Source: DATFKA01 sp042095835 (GTDB lineage: Bacteria; Bacteroidota; Bacteroidia; Chitinophagales; Saprospiraceae). Taken from it: a DNA stretch of 46,903 nucleotides. Positions 31,750 through 40,871 of this stretch are shown one piece after another. The DNA lies in contig JBELML010000034.1 in NCBI GenBank assembly GCA_042095835.1, positions 1 through 46,903 of the forward strand. The letters are read 5' to 3'. The position numbers and the translations under genes were made by a program. Each line of letters begins with the position of its first letter. The first letter of the stretch is position 1. Under the pieces are notes generated by a model. It ran no database searches, had not been told where the DNA came from, and saw only the letters and a list, made by a program, of their open reading frames with translations.

Positions 31750-33924
31750 ATGAAAAATTTGGTATTACTCCTGTTTTTTACCTCTTCTCTATGTGCCTAT
31801 GGGCAAAATGATTTTTCTAACCTTCGGATATTCAACCCCAGACAACAATGGAATCAAGCACAAGGTCAAATCGATGAAGTGACTATCACCGTCAAGCCCA
31901 ATGGTATTTATACCGAAGTTGGGCTTTATTTGACGATCTCAGACCAAGGCAGTGACTTTTTTAATGGTACGCAATTGGAGGCTGTTTTAAATTTCAGCAT
32001 GCCCGAAGATGTCATTGTCAATGATTCCTGGCTTTGGGTTGGAGAGGACATTATCAAGGCTGAAATTATGGATCGATGGACGGCTTCGACGATTTATGAA
32101 GACATTGTAGATCGAAGGCAAGACCCATCTATCCTTTACAAGAACTCCGCCCAGGATTATGAATTAAGAATATACCCTTTAATCGCGGGTTCGAGTAGGA
32201 AGCTTAAACTCAATTTTCTCATTCCAAATAATTGGACCAATGAGCAAACCTGGGCTAAGCTTCCTTATCACCTTGTTCGCTCAAGCAAGACCCCTCCAAC
32301 CAAACAAGCGATTCGTATATTCTCTACAGAGCAATGGGGCACTCCCTATTTCTTAGACGACGATCGGAGCTTCAAGTTGGTGGAAAGTGAAGTGCTCGGG
32401 CGTTTTTATGAAGATCAGCTTCGCCCTGAATTTTATGAAGCAGGTGATCTAAGTATTGGTTTTGAAGCGCCCTATAAAGATGGCGTTTTTCTGCAGCGGT
32501 ATCAAAAAGGACAAGAGCAACTTTATGAGTTGGTTATGATTCCATCTCAAGTTTTTGAGTTAGGGACGAATGCCGCCCGAGATATACTCATATTAGTTCA
32601 TTACAATGCTTTAAATACAACCTTGAGTGTAAGTGAGGTACTCCAACAATTGAAGCAAAGTTTAAAGTGGTCTTTGTCGCCAAGTGATCGATTTAACATT
32701 ATGTTGGCGGGCATTATACCTGAATTGGTCAGCCCTGATTTTATGCCCGCTGAAGCATCAGTTATTGATGCTGTTTTTAATCAGATTGATCCTAGTAGCA
32801 TTGCTTCTTATAACCTACCCGGCTTATTAGCAACCGGAGTCAATTATTTACAAGAGCATCAACCCAATGGCCGAATTGTCCTGTTGGCCAACTCGGGTTT
32901 AGAAGGTGATCGCAACACGGCAAATGCTTTGATCAACGATGTAAAAGGTTTATGGGGAGATCAACCGATTCCTATCTTTATTAATGATTTTCAGGATCGC
33001 AATCAAAATCGCAACAGTATTAATGGCATCAATTACTATGGCAACTCTTATTTTTATACCAACTTAAGTCGCATCAGTAATGGCGGATTCGAACAATTGA
33101 GCACTTGTTGCAATACCTTTTCTGAAAAAATGTCTAAGGTCTTTTCTGGGGCATTGGCACGAATCGGTACAATGGATCTTTACACAACGCTACAAAATGG
33201 TTTTTGCTACCAAAGATATACTCTAAACGAGTCAAGTAGCCTGGTTAGTTTTGATCAACCCATCCGACAAATTGGTCGCTTTACTGGTGATTTTCCTTTT
33301 ATCATTGAGGCAGCGGGTGAGCTTGATAATGAAGTTTATTTAGACGCACTTTCCATAGGAATTGAAAAAATTGATACCACCAGCGATATTCTTCGATATG
33401 GATTGGCCGGAAATTTCCTCCAGGAATTAGAAAGAGAAGCGGCACCCTTTGGATCAATTTATAATGGTACAAACCAACAATTAGCGACGGAGGTGATCAA
33501 TAAAAGTATAGAAGAAAGAGTACTTAGCTTATTTACTGCTTTTCTTTGTCTAGAACCCGCACAAGGCGGAGAACCTTGTGTTACCTGTGTCGATGAAAGT
33601 GATGAATTGATAGTTGCTACTTATGACCAGCTACAAGATAGCCTTTTGCTAGTGGAGGTGGCTCCAAATCCCTTTTTAGATGAAGTCAATATTGAAATTC
33701 AATTCCGCAATGCTCAGGAAATAGGAGATTATCAGGTAATGCTCTTCAATCAAATGGGCCAGTTTGTGCGGCAACTGAGTCCCTTATATAGTGGTAAACA
33801 GCATACCTTTTCTATCAAATGGGATGCCAGACAAGCCGATGGGATGGAGGTGACTAGTGGTATCTATTTTTTGAGGATTATAGGTCCTCAAGGGCAACAT
33901 ACTATGAAGTTAGTGAAGCAATAA
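31750..33924 (+). CDS. VIT-domain secreted protein with T9SS sorting signal
   Basis: 724 aa. Signal peptide MKNLVLLLFFTSSLCAYG. A VIT (vault/inter-alpha-trypsin) domain occupies about 35-160: TEVGLYLTISDQGSDFFNGTQLEAVLNFSMPEDVIVNDSWLWVG...RWTASTIYEDIVDRRQDPSILYK. A von Willebrand A-like domain follows (DILILVHYNALN..., about 275-430) without a clear MIDAS DxSxS. The C-terminal ~80 residues (VEVAPNPFLDEVNIEIQF...GIYFLRIIGPQGQHTMKLVKQ) form a T9SS type A sorting domain. It is thus secreted through type IX secretion and perhaps surface-attached, with a role inferred as adhesion or protein interaction. Confidence 0.88.
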   Translation: MKNLVLLLFFTSSLCAYGQNDFSNLRIFNPRQQWNQAQGQIDEVTITVKPNGIYTEVGLYLTISDQGSDFFNGTQLEAVLNFSMPEDVIVNDSWLWVGEDIIKAEIMDRWTASTIYEDIVDRRQDPSILYKNSAQDYELRIYPLIAGSSRKLKLNFLIPNNWTNEQTWAKLPYHLVRSSKTPPTKQAIRIFSTEQWGTPYFLDDDRSFKLVESEVLGRFYEDQLRPEFYEAGDLSIGFEAPYKDGVFLQRYQKGQEQLYELVMIPSQVFELGTNAARDILILVHYNALNTTLSVSEVLQQLKQSLKWSLSPSDRFNIMLAGIIPELVSPDFMPAEASVIDAVFNQIDPSSIASYNLPGLLATGVNYLQEHQPNGRIVLLANSGLEGDRNTANALINDVKGLWGDQPIPIFINDFQDRNQNRNSINGINYYGNSYFYTNLSRISNGGFEQLSTCCNTFSEKMSKVFSGALARIGTMDLYTTLQNGFCYQRYTLNESSSLVSFDQPIRQIGRFTGDFPFIIEAAGELDNEVYLDALSIGIEKIDTTSDILRYGLAGNFLQELEREAAPFGSIYNGTNQQLATEVINKSIEERVLSLFTAFLCLEPAQGGEPCVTCVDESDELIVATYDQLQDSLLLVEVAPNPFLDEVNIEIQFRNAQEIGDYQVMLFNQMGQFVRQLSPLYSGKQHTFSIKWDARQADGMEVTSGIYFLRIIGPQGQHTMKLVKQ

Positions 33925-33935
33925 TGGAAGTAAAT

Positions 33936-33970
33936 AAGTGGTCAAACGGCTTGTTTCCGTTTGATCACTT
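33936..33970. terminator. Bidirectional terminator between convergent genes
   Basis: AAGTGGTCAAACGG (33936-33949) and CCGTTTGATCACTT (33957-33970) form a 14-bp stem with one G-T pair, 12 bp from each stop codon. Confidence 0.8.
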
Positions 33971-33982
33971 AGCTCCTTATCA

Positions 33983-34870
33983 CTACGATATCTTATCCAT
34001 CATCCACGGATAGACCTTCTTAAATCCAGCTACCCAAGTCATATGCCAATGCCCCAAACCTTTCTCTACATCAAGCTTCATGTTTTCAGCAGGTACACCA
34101 TAATCTAATAAGATGTTATGCATCTTCTGGATGCTATTTACAGTTGGGGTTTCCAATTCACCAGCATTGAAGTATATTTTTTGCTGCTTTATGGCTGGAT
34201 TATTTTCATGTAGAGTATAGACTTTAGGGTTGACCCAAAAAGAAGGAGAAAACACAATGGCTGCACCGTAGGTCTCAGGATAAGCGTTGAGCATATAATA
34301 AGACATCAAGCCACCTAAGGAAGCTCCACCGATGATTGTTGCTTCGGGCCGCTTATTAGTTCGATACCGTTGGTCTACCCATTGCTTGAGGTCGGTAGCG
34401 ATCCACTCGGCGTGTTGATCGCCACTTACCCTTTTATGAGAATATATTTTTGTAGAAGGGAAGGGCTTGTACTCGCGCATTCTGCGATGAGAGTTATAAA
34501 CACCAATGACAATGGCTTGATATTCTTTAGAAAGGGAGTCCATCACTTCGTCTACTTCCCACTCCATACCTTCTTGGATTTTCTCATCAAATAATGATTG
34601 CCCATCTAAAAAGTAAATGACAGGATAGTTCCTGCTATTGAGCTGATAATCTTCTGGTAAATACACCGAAAGGGTCCTTTTTTCATCTAGATAATCAACA
34701 GTGACAGTATCTTCGAGGATCTGGACACGCTCAGATGCCGTATGCTCCAAAGTAGCTACCCAGGCTTGATGCTCCCGCTCTGCTTTCTGATGCTGTACCC
34801 TTTTTATGATAAAATAAATGCCAGCTACTGCTAGACTGATAATGGTGCTTATATATAATAGCTTTTTCAT
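33983..34870 (-). CDS. Alpha/beta hydrolase, esterase-D/enterochelin esterase-like
   Basis: 295 aa. An N-terminal hydrophobic segment (LLYISTIISLAVAGIYFII) anchors or exports the protein. The hydrolase domain shows RTLSVYLPEDYQLNSRNYPVIYFLDGQSLFDE, IVIGVYNSHRRMREYKPFPS, the nucleophile elbow GGASLGGLMS, and a C-terminal LGHWHMTWVAGFKKVYPWM that supplies the His. This is the PF00756 family, which covers Fes-type siderophore esterases and acyl esterases. No siderophore genes are adjacent, so substrate is open. Element D lies upstream. Confidence 0.88.
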   Translation of the reverse strand: MKKLLYISTIISLAVAGIYFIIKRVQHQKAEREHQAWVATLEHTASERVQILEDTVTVDYLDEKRTLSVYLPEDYQLNSRNYPVIYFLDGQSLFDEKIQEGMEWEVDEVMDSLSKEYQAIVIGVYNSHRRMREYKPFPSTKIYSHKRVSGDQHAEWIATDLKQWVDQRYRTNKRPEATIIGGASLGGLMSYYMLNAYPETYGAAIVFSPSFWVNPKVYTLHENNPAIKQQKIYFNAGELETPTVNSIQKMHNILLDYGVPAENMKLDVEKGLGHWHMTWVAGFKKVYPWMMDKIS

Positions 34871-34939
34871 TTGTATATAATTTTATTAAAAGGCTGTTTT
34901 AAGTTAGTTATGTAGTTTCAGTTTTCTTGTTTTCGGCGC

Positions 34940-34963
34940 GTTCTTTTGCTTGACCAAAAGAAC
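34940..34963. repeat. Short palindrome next to element D
   Basis: GTTCTTTTG (34940-34948) pairs with CAAAAGAAC (34955-34963). A copy of its left half (ttgttcttttgc) recurs inside element D. It may be a promoter-distal hairpin or a separate dispersed repeat. Confidence 0.5.
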
Positions 34964-34966
34964 CTA

Positions 34967-35147
34967 AGGAATGAGTCAATAATAAATTAAACATCTTTAC
35001 TTGTTCTTTTGCTGCCCAGTTTCGTTAAGGCTTTTTGTGCCGCAGGCACAAGCTAGGCAGGATGCGCTGCATCGCCTGCGTTTTTTGCCTCACTGAACAG
35101 CAAAATACCTGCGTAAATCTTGTATACTTTATTAATGCCCCATTCCT
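34967..35147 (+). repeat. MITE-like element D
   Basis: About 181 bp, nearly identical in direct orientation to element E. Imperfect terminal inverted repeats: aggaatgagtcaataataaa at the start against tttattaatgccccattcct at the end (35128-35147). Core: CGTTAAGGC, hairpin TTGTGCC/GGCACAA (35035-35051), hairpin GATGC/GCATC (35061-35073), then GCGTTTTTTGCCTC and AGCAAAATAC. Non-coding. Confidence 0.85.
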
Positions 35148-35236
35148 AAACTCAAGGCTCAGGTAGATTTTTTTACCTGCTGGGCGAATAAAGGCATGTT
35201 AAGAAATGACTCACGCAGTTTGGTGACGACCATTTC

Positions 35237-35785
35237 TCACCTTGACAAATCTAGCCAATCGGGTACTTTTTGTACACCTTTTTCTCGTACTCGGGCGATG
35301 ACGCTTTCAAGAACTGAGGGATCATATTCGATCCAGTCGATTTGTTTTTCGATTTTTAAATCTTCATCGAAGTAGAGCCAAAAGGTTGCTTGCATACCCC
35401 AAATAGGTTTTACGGGTTGATTATACCAGTAGAAAGGCTGGAAATACCCTTTGGCGACCACCTTGTTTTCGTCGACTACCATGTCCTCGATGATGAGGTG
35501 TTTTTGCTCGGGGCTTAGTTTTTCAAAATTCGGATCGGGCCAATTATAAAAACGCTGAAACTGCCAGAGACTATCCAACTTCAGCTGGAGTGCGACATCC
35601 TCAAACTGCATATCCTGACGGTAGAAACTACAGAATTGCTCCCAATCTGCCCGCTCGGCATAGGTTTGAAAGAAGGCCTCTGCCTGTGCTTGTACCGCAG
35701 CAATACGGGCCTGTCTACCATCCGTACAGCCATTAAAAGAGCAGGCTATGATCCCTAATAGGGCTAATATCCAAACTTGTCGCAT
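35237..35785 (-). CDS. NTF2/SnoaL-like lipoprotein, unknown function
   Basis: 182 aa from the ATG at 35785. This start gives a lipoprotein signal (MRQVWILALLGIIAC), whereas the longer frame up to 35854 would overlap the upstream gene. The mature part (AFFQTYAERADWEQFCSFYRQDMQFEDVALQLKLDSLWQFQRFYNWPDPNFEKL...YFQPFYWYNQPVKPIWGMQATFWLYFDEDLKIEKQIDWIEYDP) has the strand-helix pattern of SnoaL/NTF2-like domains. I cannot assign a ligand. It is the last gene of the minus-strand cluster. Confidence 0.7.
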   Translation of the reverse strand: MRQVWILALLGIIACSFNGCTDGRQARIAAVQAQAEAFFQTYAERADWEQFCSFYRQDMQFEDVALQLKLDSLWQFQRFYNWPDPNFEKLSPEQKHLIIEDMVVDENKVVAKGYFQPFYWYNQPVKPIWGMQATFWLYFDEDLKIEKQIDWIEYDPSVLESVIARVREKGVQKVPDWLDLSR

Positions 35786-35823
35786 AGACTGGTTTTTATA
35801 ATTAAAAAACACCGAACTCAGGT

Positions 35824-36708
35824 CTAATCTACATATTGGGCGAAAAACTTCCAAATCACCTCGCTGGCATTAAAATCCATATTGCCAAAAGCACCTGGCC
35901 AATCGTGTCCTCCACCTACAAGCTGATAGAATTGAATTTGAGTATTTTCTCTACAGTTGGTATAGCTTTCTAATACCACATAGCTACTGTCTGCCAGAAA
36001 AGTATCAGCTAGGGTGTCAATTGCTAGCGTTCGGCATTGGTTTTTAGAAGTAAAAATATCGATCATAGTCCTAGTGCTTTTATAACCATTTGGACCAATA
36101 GCTGGATAGTCGGCCTCACCCGCCCAGAAGGTAATGCTATCGGCCGTGCCATTGATGAAGAGGGCTGAAGGGATATAATCTACGCGGGTAGAATCGTGTA
36201 ACCAGTTCATCAAACAGCCTACATCTGGGGCAATTGCTTTAAAAACATGAGGTGCTAACAATGCCATTTGGATGGTCATATCACCACCATTTGACATACC
36301 TGTACAAAACAGGTTTTCGGTAGAGAAGTCATATTGCTTTTGCAAATGATTGTTCAGGAATTGCATAAAACCAATATCGTCTCGCTCGTAATTCGAGTAG
36401 CCCACATTCCAAGAGCGTAGGGAGTCTGGCCCCATTGTTGCCTCCGGGTAGCAAACAGCAAATTGATGTTGATTGGCGACCTTGTCCATTTGGGTAAAAT
36501 CGCGAATTCCGGCGGCGGAGTCTCCATAACCATGCAAAACATAAACCAAGGGAGCACCCTCAGCTAATCCTTCAGGTTGGTACAAAAGGTATTTTCGATC
36601 TTCTCCTTGAAACGCTAGTGTAAAAGCTTCTCTAGGCTCTTCCGATTGTTGCTGGCAGGCCATACAAAGTGTAGTGATCAGGGCGAGGCAAAGCAGGGGC
36701 TTTATCAT
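35824..36708 (-). CDS. PHB depolymerase-like / LpqC-type esterase lipoprotein
   Basis: 294 aa. Lipoprotein signal MIKPLLCLALITTLCMAC. The alpha/beta-hydrolase domain has APLVYVLHGYGDSAAGIRDF (oxyanion loop), MDKVANQHQFAVCYPEA, SWNVGYSNYERDDIGFMQ, nucleophile elbow CTGMSNGGDMT, ALFINGTADSITFWAG and the catalytic His in GGGHDWPGA. This matches the COG3509/PhaZ-like family that hydrolyses polyhydroxyalkanoates, feruloyl esters or acetyl esters. It is extracytoplasmic, so storage PHB is an unlikely substrate; a plant polysaccharide ester is as plausible. It overlaps the preceding oxidoreductase gene by 4 bp (ATGA). Confidence 0.88.
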   Translation of the reverse strand: MIKPLLCLALITTLCMACQQQSEEPREAFTLAFQGEDRKYLLYQPEGLAEGAPLVYVLHGYGDSAAGIRDFTQMDKVANQHQFAVCYPEATMGPDSLRSWNVGYSNYERDDIGFMQFLNNHLQKQYDFSTENLFCTGMSNGGDMTIQMALLAPHVFKAIAPDVGCLMNWLHDSTRVDYIPSALFINGTADSITFWAGEADYPAIGPNGYKSTRTMIDIFTSKNQCRTLAIDTLADTFLADSSYVVLESYTNCRENTQIQFYQLVGGGHDWPGAFGNMDFNASEVIWKFFAQYVD

Positions 36709-38981
36709 GCTATCTTTTCTAGTTGTACCCTTACATTTTTGTGGTAGGGAGTTTTAGCAAGTGGATCGCAATCTTCGGTGGAGGTCAGGATGTTAACCAA
36801 TGCACCAGCGGAGGTCTCGTCGTGACCAGTATATTCGAAACCATAGCCATGCGGTAGGGCGAGCATGCCGGATGGAATATCTTTGGTAATCATAGATTTT
36901 ACTTTCACACGGCCAGTTTTGGAGTAGCAGTAGACCCAATCTCCGTTGTTAATACCATAGGCTTCGGCATCACTCGGATGAATTTTTAGTCCACCTTCTA
37001 CGTCATTTTTTCTCCAGGCCGGATTGCGAATAGCGGCATTGGCATTGTAGGTGCGGCGCTCACCGGCTAATAAATTAAATGGATATTCTTTCTGATCAAT
37101 AACCTCCCGCTTGGCCTTATTGGGGAGATTATCTAACCAATCGAGCATTTCTGGGATAGCGAGGTGGACTTTTTTGTCTTTGTGCCGAACCAAGTCCCAA
37201 CTTTCTTCAAAGAGATGCTTACTGATCAAGGTGCCGGATTTGCTATGTAAAATCTTATTGAAGAGGGCCTCTCCAAGCATATAGCCTTTTTCTTTAAAAC
37301 CTGCTCGACGTACCTGCTTTTCATATTTTTTCACATATAAATGTGAAGCAAACCAAATAAAGGCAGCCGATTGAGCATAGGGATAGGGGAGGGCTTTGCC
37401 GAGTGTTTTTCTTAATACAAGCAAGAGATATTTTTTCCAATGAGGTTTGAAAAAAGTGCTTACACCCAAGGCCAACTGGATCAATTTAAGCTGTGGGAAG
37501 CGACGATCTAATTTAGCGACTTGTTCCAAAATGGGAAAAGATTTAGGCAAGTCGCCCATTGCACAGACGATTCTTTGATAAATCTCGGGCTCGGCTAAAG
37601 TGTTGGATGGAGCCTCGTTAATGGGATGACGTAGATGGAAAAAGTTATCAGGAAACTCCAGGTTAAAAAAGGTAGCTTCCATTTTCTCAAACTGATTTTG
37701 AGCAGGGAGCACATATTTTGCCGCTTTTGCTGTTTCGGTCATGGCGACATCGATCACTACCGAAAGGTCTAGCTTTTCTATAGCCTTGCGCTGGGCATGG
37801 GTATTGGCGTAGGTAGCTACTGGATTAGCACTATCAACGATTAATGCTCTCAAGCGTTTGGGATGATCGGTATCGATTTCTTGTGGTAAAATATTGGGCG
37901 GGAAGAGCTTGCCAATACCTTTCATACCCGTGACTTGAGTAGTCACACCGCCCTTTTCAGGTTCTTTAGAATGACCAACTAAAGGGAACAAGGAGGTATG
38001 TAGGCAATTGGTGCCTTCCTTGCCAAAGTTGCCAGTGACTAGGAAGAGCAAGCGAGCCAAGTAGGCATTCAGTGTACTATTATGGCTTTGCTCGATGCCT
38101 AGATCTGACCGAAGTGTAAAAGTTTTTGCAGCAGCTATTCCCTGAGCAACTTCAATAATTGTTGCTTTTTCAATACCTGAGATAGTGGCGTAATGATCAA
38201 GGTCAATACTTAGAAAGTGAGGTTTTATCTTTTCAAAACCTACCGTATGAGTGGCAATGAAATCTTGATCTTCTAGGCCATTTTGTAGAATGTGGCCTAG
38301 AATGGCTGCTAGTAAATAGGCATCTTTCCCAGGATGGACAGCTAAATGGATATCGGCCTTTTTAGCTGTTTCGGATCGTCTGGGATCTACGACTACTAGT
38401 GTTCGGTTGGAGGCTCGTGCAATCGCATTAACAGTGGGTCTAGCCTTGTGGATACCATGAGATTGCAGTGGATTAGTACCGAGGAACATCACGTAGTCGG
38501 CCTCCTCTACAGGCTCACAATAGTTGGTGTTTTGTCTGCCAAAAAGATGGCCATTCACCCAAAAGTTGCCTGTTTTTTCTTGAGCGAGTGAGGCATAGAT
38601 ATAAGGCGTGTCACAAGCTGCTCGTAGCATCGAACCATAGACGCCACCTATATGGTTACCTTGTCCGCCTCCGCCGGCATAGGCTATACTTTTGCCACCG
38701 TAGGTGTCGCGAATATGTACCAGTTTATCTGCAATTTCTTGAATAGCGGTATCCCAGGAAATAGGCTCGAATGTTCCATCTTTTTTTCGACGGAGCGGAT
38801 GCGTGAGACGCTCTTGCTCTTGGTAATAATTCAATCTTGTTGCTTTCTGGCAAATGTAGCCTTCGGAGATAGGATGGTCAGGATCACCAAGGATTTTCCC
38901 AAAATTCCCTTTATCATCTTGTTCAATGAGAATCCCACAATTGAGATTACATAGGATGCAGGCGGTTGCTTTTTGAGTCAC
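36705..38981 (-). CDS. Molybdopterin oxidoreductase with [4Fe-4S] cluster
   Basis: 758 aa. The N-terminal cluster motif is CX2CX3CX28C (Cys8, 11, 15, 44). Then come LTHPLRRKKDGTFEPISWDTAIQEIADKL, NPLQSHGIHKARPTV, VVVDPRRSETAKKADIHL and PGKDAYLLAAIL, all typical of bis-MGD enzymes of the DMSO reductase family. The C-terminal dinucleotide-binding domain has GLKIHPSDAEAYGINNGDWVYCYSKTGRVKVK. No Tat signal, so cytoplasmic. No electron-transfer subunit, chaperone or formate channel is adjacent. The Mo ligand and substrate cannot be decided by eye; formate dehydrogenase-like activity is one possibility. Confidence 0.88.
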   Translation of the reverse strand: MTQKATACILCNLNCGILIEQDDKGNFGKILGDPDHPISEGYICQKATRLNYYQEQERLTHPLRRKKDGTFEPISWDTAIQEIADKLVHIRDTYGGKSIAYAGGGGQGNHIGGVYGSMLRAACDTPYIYASLAQEKTGNFWVNGHLFGRQNTNYCEPVEEADYVMFLGTNPLQSHGIHKARPTVNAIARASNRTLVVVDPRRSETAKKADIHLAVHPGKDAYLLAAILGHILQNGLEDQDFIATHTVGFEKIKPHFLSIDLDHYATISGIEKATIIEVAQGIAAAKTFTLRSDLGIEQSHNSTLNAYLARLLFLVTGNFGKEGTNCLHTSLFPLVGHSKEPEKGGVTTQVTGMKGIGKLFPPNILPQEIDTDHPKRLRALIVDSANPVATYANTHAQRKAIEKLDLSVVIDVAMTETAKAAKYVLPAQNQFEKMEATFFNLEFPDNFFHLRHPINEAPSNTLAEPEIYQRIVCAMGDLPKSFPILEQVAKLDRRFPQLKLIQLALGVSTFFKPHWKKYLLLVLRKTLGKALPYPYAQSAAFIWFASHLYVKKYEKQVRRAGFKEKGYMLGEALFNKILHSKSGTLISKHLFEESWDLVRHKDKKVHLAIPEMLDWLDNLPNKAKREVIDQKEYPFNLLAGERRTYNANAAIRNPAWRKNDVEGGLKIHPSDAEAYGINNGDWVYCYSKTGRVKVKSMITKDIPSGMLALPHGYGFEYTGHDETSAGALVNILTSTEDCDPLAKTPYHKNVRVQLEKIA

Positions 38982-39049
38982 AGATCTTGTTTTTTATGAA
39001 CCTAAGATCAGTATAATCATTGGGAGATGAAAGGAATTCTCAAGATTTC

Positions 39050-39322
39050 CTATTGGGCATCTAGCCAAGCGATAGCATACTGTTGTGTCCAGTGTATTTG
39101 AGGATCCTGATCGATGGTTTCGCTCATATGGATGAGTTGGTAGACGATCCTACTCTTGGTAAGTGCTTGGCCTAGGACGGGCGGGAGCTTATCGACTAGA
39201 TATTCGGCGTACCAAATAGGCCATTCGGGATCATCTCCGTCGGTATCAATATATGCTTGGTGGTGTTGATGTCCTGCTTCTAGTAGCAAATCGGTAAGTG
39301 CTTCGACTTTAGAGGTATCCAT
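39050..39322 (-). CDS. Small conserved-type protein, unknown function
   Basis: 90 aa. Soluble, acidic and helical: LTDLLLEAGHQHHQAYIDTDGDDPEWPIWYAEYLVDKLPPVLGQALTKSRIVYQLIHMSE. The HHQAY and GDDPEWPIWYAEYL words are distinctive, and I recall similar short proteins in other phyla, but no function is known to me. It lies between the DUF1801 gene (42 bp) and the molybdopterin oxidoreductase (68 bp) in the same direction, likely cotranscribed. Confidence 0.75.
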   Translation of the reverse strand: MDTSKVEALTDLLLEAGHQHHQAYIDTDGDDPEWPIWYAEYLVDKLPPVLGQALTKSRIVYQLIHMSETIDQDPQIHWTQQYAIAWLDAQ

Positions 39323-39364
39323 TTTGTAATTGATTTCTTTTCATTAAATAATCGTTAGATCCAA

Positions 39365-39784
39365 TCATCGCCCGAGTAATGGCAAGTGCTTCACTTGATG
39401 ATATTTCAAGGCCATACGGATGCATTCTTGCAAAGCAGCTTCGGGGAGTTCTTGATCGATAGGAAAAATAATTGCCCGATCTTTCTCATACAAAAATAAA
39501 ACTCCGAAGAGTTCTTTGACCGTTGGTATCATCAAAGTTTGGCAACTGAAATACATGGCGTATTGTTCGGGTGTTTTAGTTTTCCAATCTATCCGAATGG
39601 TCGTTCCTTTTTTGGCGATATAGCTGGGCTCACTCCACTTCAATGTTTCTTCTAATTCTGCAATATTACCCATTTGCTGAGCTGTAGTCAGGATTAAGTC
39701 TCGTAAGTGGCTCATTTTCAATTTCACATGAGCTGGGTAAGCCTGGAATTTCTCCAGTACCGCTGGATGTTGTTTAATGGTCAT
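39365..39784 (-). CDS. DUF1801 (YdhG-like) protein
   Basis: 139 aa. The order HPAVLEKFQAYPAHVKLKMSHLRDLILTTAQQ, EETLKWSEPSYIAKKGTTIRIDWK, QYAMYFSCQTLMIPTVKELF and AIIFPIDQELPEAALQECIRMAL fits the DUF1801 fold. These are small soluble proteins, sometimes linked to iron or stress but without defined activity. It starts 2 bp after the stop of the upstream DUF418-like gene. Confidence 0.88.
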   Translation of the reverse strand: MTIKQHPAVLEKFQAYPAHVKLKMSHLRDLILTTAQQMGNIAELEETLKWSEPSYIAKKGTTIRIDWKTKTPEQYAMYFSCQTLMIPTVKELFGVLFLYEKDRAIIFPIDQELPEAALQECIRMALKYHQVKHLPLLGR

Positions 39785-39786
39785 GA

Positions 39787-40845
39787 TCAGTCAGTGATTT
39801 TGCGCATGATCCATTCCAGAGGACCAGCCTTTTTATGTTTTAACCAAAAATGAGCAAATACAATGCACAATAGGCTAAAACTTAAGGCATAGAGTACGGA
39901 AAAGGTAATACTATAAGTACCCAATGGTTGATCTAATAAGAACTCTATAAGCCCCATTCCTACAACAACGTGGGCGACATAAAAGGTTAGGGCAAGTTGA
40001 CCTGTTTTGTGGAGTGCTTTGACCATAGAGTGCTCTTCTCTGCCTTGTGCCCAAAGAATACAGATAGCAATCAGAAAGGTAGAAAAAGAAATACCATTCA
40101 GCATATACAATGGTAGAGGAGGCATAGGTGAGGTGCCTACCACCGCCTGCCAATCATCAGAGGGGTCTAGTTTTCCAAGGAAATAGGAGCCTACTTGGAT
40201 CGCAAAGAAGACGACCAAGCTAGTCTTTGTAAGTCGTTTCAAAAAATGTCGATCCCTTAAGTCCTGCCTCCCAAGCCACAAACCAAACAACATAAAAGCG
40301 GCCCAAGGAAAAACAGGATGGAAACCATTGAAAAATAGGTTCCGAAAAAAGCCATCTAGCGACCAAAAAGTAGGATAATCCAAGGTTTCAAAATTCCAGC
40401 CTGTACTATAATCAAAGAGATACATCAAGACGGGATAGCTTCCAATTAAAACTATGGTGCCAATCCATATATAAGTTTGTTTCTGAGAAATAAACAGTAG
40501 GAGCAAAAGCATATAGATACCATAGAAATGCAGGATGTCTGCGGGCCATATCCAGATGTAAGAAAGCCCTACTACAAAAAGAAATAAGGCCCTTTTCAGG
40601 ATTCGACTTGTTGCTATTTTCAGTTTGGCCTTATCTTTTTGGCGTATTGCGGAGTTTGTCATTAAGGCTAAACCTACACCTGCCAAGACCACAAAAGTCG
40701 CAGCTGCTTTTCCACTGAAGAAGTCCGCAATGATTTTCAACCATCCTGGGCCTTGATCACCAAAGACAATTTTGAAATTGACGATGATCATGCCGATCAC
40801 CGCCAATGCTCTTGCTATATCGATACCGACGATTCTTTTGCTCAT
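39787..40845 (-). CDS. DUF418-like polytopic membrane protein
   Basis: 352 aa, about 9-10 hydrophobic helices. RIVGIDIARALAVIGMIIVNF at the start is the signature of DUF418/heparan-glucosaminide acetyltransferase-like proteins. DILHFYGIYMLLLLLFIS and a C-terminal TGQLALTFYVAHVVVGMGLIE are also consistent. Relatives are acyltransferase-like membrane proteins of unknown substrate. It is the first gene of a tightly packed minus-strand cluster ending at 35237. Confidence 0.85.
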   Translation of the reverse strand: MSKRIVGIDIARALAVIGMIIVNFKIVFGDQGPGWLKIIADFFSGKAAATFVVLAGVGLALMTNSAIRQKDKAKLKIATSRILKRALFLFVVGLSYIWIWPADILHFYGIYMLLLLLFISQKQTYIWIGTIVLIGSYPVLMYLFDYSTGWNFETLDYPTFWSLDGFFRNLFFNGFHPVFPWAAFMLFGLWLGRQDLRDRHFLKRLTKTSLVVFFAIQVGSYFLGKLDPSDDWQAVVGTSPMPPLPLYMLNGISFSTFLIAICILWAQGREEHSMVKALHKTGQLALTFYVAHVVVGMGLIEFLLDQPLGTYSITFSVLYALSFSLLCIVFAHFWLKHKKAGPLEWIMRKITD

Positions 40846-40871
40846 CCTTTAGGTATAGGTACCCTGCCAAT

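Noticed and set aside
35786..35854. N-terminal extension of the NTF2-like lipoprotein
   Set aside because: It would overlap the upstream esterase gene and bury the lipoprotein signal that starts at 35785.
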